NCBI RefSeq assembly: GCF_008370325.1
Contig: NZ_VNIP01000011.1
Span: forward strand, 248,001-312,000
Source of the DNA: Martinezella tropici
GTDB lineage: Bacteria; Pseudomonadota; Alphaproteobacteria; Rhizobiales; Rhizobiaceae
Length of the DNA: 64,000 nt
Direction: 5' to 3'
Part shown: one piece after another, positions 63,273 through 64,000 of the stretch
How positions within the stretch are numbered: the first letter of the stretch is position 1
Layout: each line of letters begins with the position of its first letter
The notes under the pieces: generated by a model
Database searches by the model: none
The model's input: the letters and a program-made list of their open reading frames with translations, nothing else
What the model was told of the DNA's origin: nothing
Made by a program: the position numbers and the translations under genes

Positions 63273-64000
63273 ATGCCCAATCTCAAGGTCAAACCTGATG
63301 GCTCCCATGGCCGCGTCACCCATGTCACGCCCGAAAGCGCCGGCTGGACCTATGTCGGCTTCGATCTCCACCGCCTGAAGCCCGGCGAAACCGCTTCGGC
63401 CGAGACCGGCGACCGTGAAGTCTGCCTCGTATGGGTCAGCGGCAAAGGAAGCGCCAAGGCGGGCACAAAGGATTTCGGCTCGCTCGGCGGCCGCATGAGC
63501 CCATTCGAGGGCGCGCCCCACGCGCTCTATATTCCCTCTGGATCGAGCTGGTCGGTGACTGCCGAGACGGATCTGGAACTTGCCGTCTGCTCGGCACCGG
63601 GCGGCGGCTCCTATGAAGCCCGCGCCATTCCGCCGGGCACGCATCCGGCGCTGACGCGCGGCAAGGGCACCAATGTCCGCCATGTCAACAACATCATGCC
63701 GGAGGACGATGGTGCTGCACATTCGTTGCTGGTGGTGGAAGTGATCACGCCGGGCGGACACACCTCGTCCTATCCGCCACACAAGCACGATCAGGACAAT
63801 CTCCCGAACGAGAGCTTTCTGGAGGAAACCTACTACCACCGCCTTAACCCGCCGCAGGGCTTCGGCTTCCAGCGCGTCTATACGGACGATCGGTCGCTCG
63901 ACGAAGTCATGGTGCTGGAGGATGGCGACGTGACGCTGGTGCCCAAGGGATATCATCCCTGCGCCGCCTGCCATGGCTATGATCTCTACTATCTCAACGT
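63273..64000 (+). CDS. iolB: 5-deoxy-glucuronate isomerase (3' end beyond window)
   Basis: IolB isomerises 5-deoxy-glucuronate to 5-dehydro-2-deoxygluconate, the IolC substrate. About 242 codons are present, starting MPNLKVKPDGSHGRVTHVT, with cupin metal-binding sequence YPPHKHDQDN and LEETYYHRLNPPQGFGFQR. The frame is open at position 64000, so the C-terminus is missing here. ATG 63273 follows GGAGGAAG. It completes the order iolR-iolC-iolD-iolE-iolB. Confidence 0.95.
   Translation, partial: MPNLKVKPDGSHGRVTHVTPESAGWTYVGFDLHRLKPGETASAETGDREVCLVWVSGKGSAKAGTKDFGSLGGRMSPFEGAPHALYIPSGSSWSVTAETDLELAVCSAPGGGSYEARAIPPGTHPALTRGKGTNVRHVNNIMPEDDGAAHSLLVVEVITPGGHTSSYPPHKHDQDNLPNESFLEETYYHRLNPPQGFGFQRVYTDDRSLDEVMVLEDGDVTLVPKGYHPCAACHGYDLYYLN

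Noticed and set aside
1..64000. CRISPR array or prophage
   Set aside because: No regularly spaced repeats, cas genes, integrase, transposase or capsid genes were seen; repeats found are isolated palindromes or one direct pair.

Overview
This is an ordinary-looking chromosomal segment of an alphaproteobacterium of the family Rhizobiaceae, most likely the genus Rhizobium. The evidence is high-GC coding sequence, RopA-type porins, Rhizobium-specific palindromic repeats, the rpoZ-rsh and acpS-lepB-rnc-era blocks in alphaproteobacterial order, and an inositol operon of rhizobial type (IolC fused to an aldolase, RpiR-type IolR). The species is not determined. No phage, transposase, CRISPR array or rRNA operon is visible, and one tRNA is present.

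Layout. 0-11 kb: radA, cvpA, purF, an SDR oxidoreductase and cysS. These are followed by a palindromic repeat pair and five overlapping genes (a DUF559 nuclease-like protein, three GFA-fold proteins, a proline iminopeptidase), then citramalate synthase. 11-20 kb: RarD transporter, LOG protein, a large LysM envelope protein, an Atm1-type ABC exporter, a class A acid phosphatase, and psd/pssA for phosphatidylethanolamine synthesis. 20-27 kb: small proteins, HMCES/YedK-type peptidase, YnfA, Nudix, two exported or small rhizobial proteins, a coupled ygfZ/HD/tyrosine-phosphatase trio, Cu/Zn SOD and an EF-hand protein. 27-36 kb: a giant DUF2339 membrane protein, HD and MOSC proteins, a 1081-residue zinc-ribbon/cyclase/ATPase/TPR protein and a redoxin. 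36-45 kb, mostly minus strand: recO, a REC-only regulator, a Crp/Fnr regulator, era, rnc, lepB, acpS, DUF2062, DUF3563, rsh and rpoZ. 45-54 kb: a NYN protein, smpB, dapA, a lytic transglycosylase, an alpha/beta hydrolase and two tandem porins. 54-64 kb: tRNA-Ser(GCU), an FAD reductase, and an inositol locus with a divergent Gfo/Idh gene followed by iolR, iolC, iolD, iolE and iolB (iolB is cut by the window end).

How parts work together. The iol genes convert inosose to the later pathway intermediates. The published S. meliloti IolR motif GGAA-N6-TTCC occurs exactly once in front of iolC, with single-mismatch versions beside it and before iolR. psd and pssA give the two steps from CDP-diacylglycerol to phosphatidylethanolamine. 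Rsh and the omega subunit form a stringent-response pair. lepB, rnc and era are closely packed, with lepB and rnc overlapping.

I found no convincing wholly new system. The items most worth checking are the overlapping DUF559/GFA/GFA/GFA/Pip array led by a repeat that seems to supply the ribosome-binding site, the mirror-duplicated LysM protein, the IolR sites and intercistronic hairpins, a ribosome-site-sequestering hairpin before the alpha/beta hydrolase, and two very small genes (46 and 49 residues).
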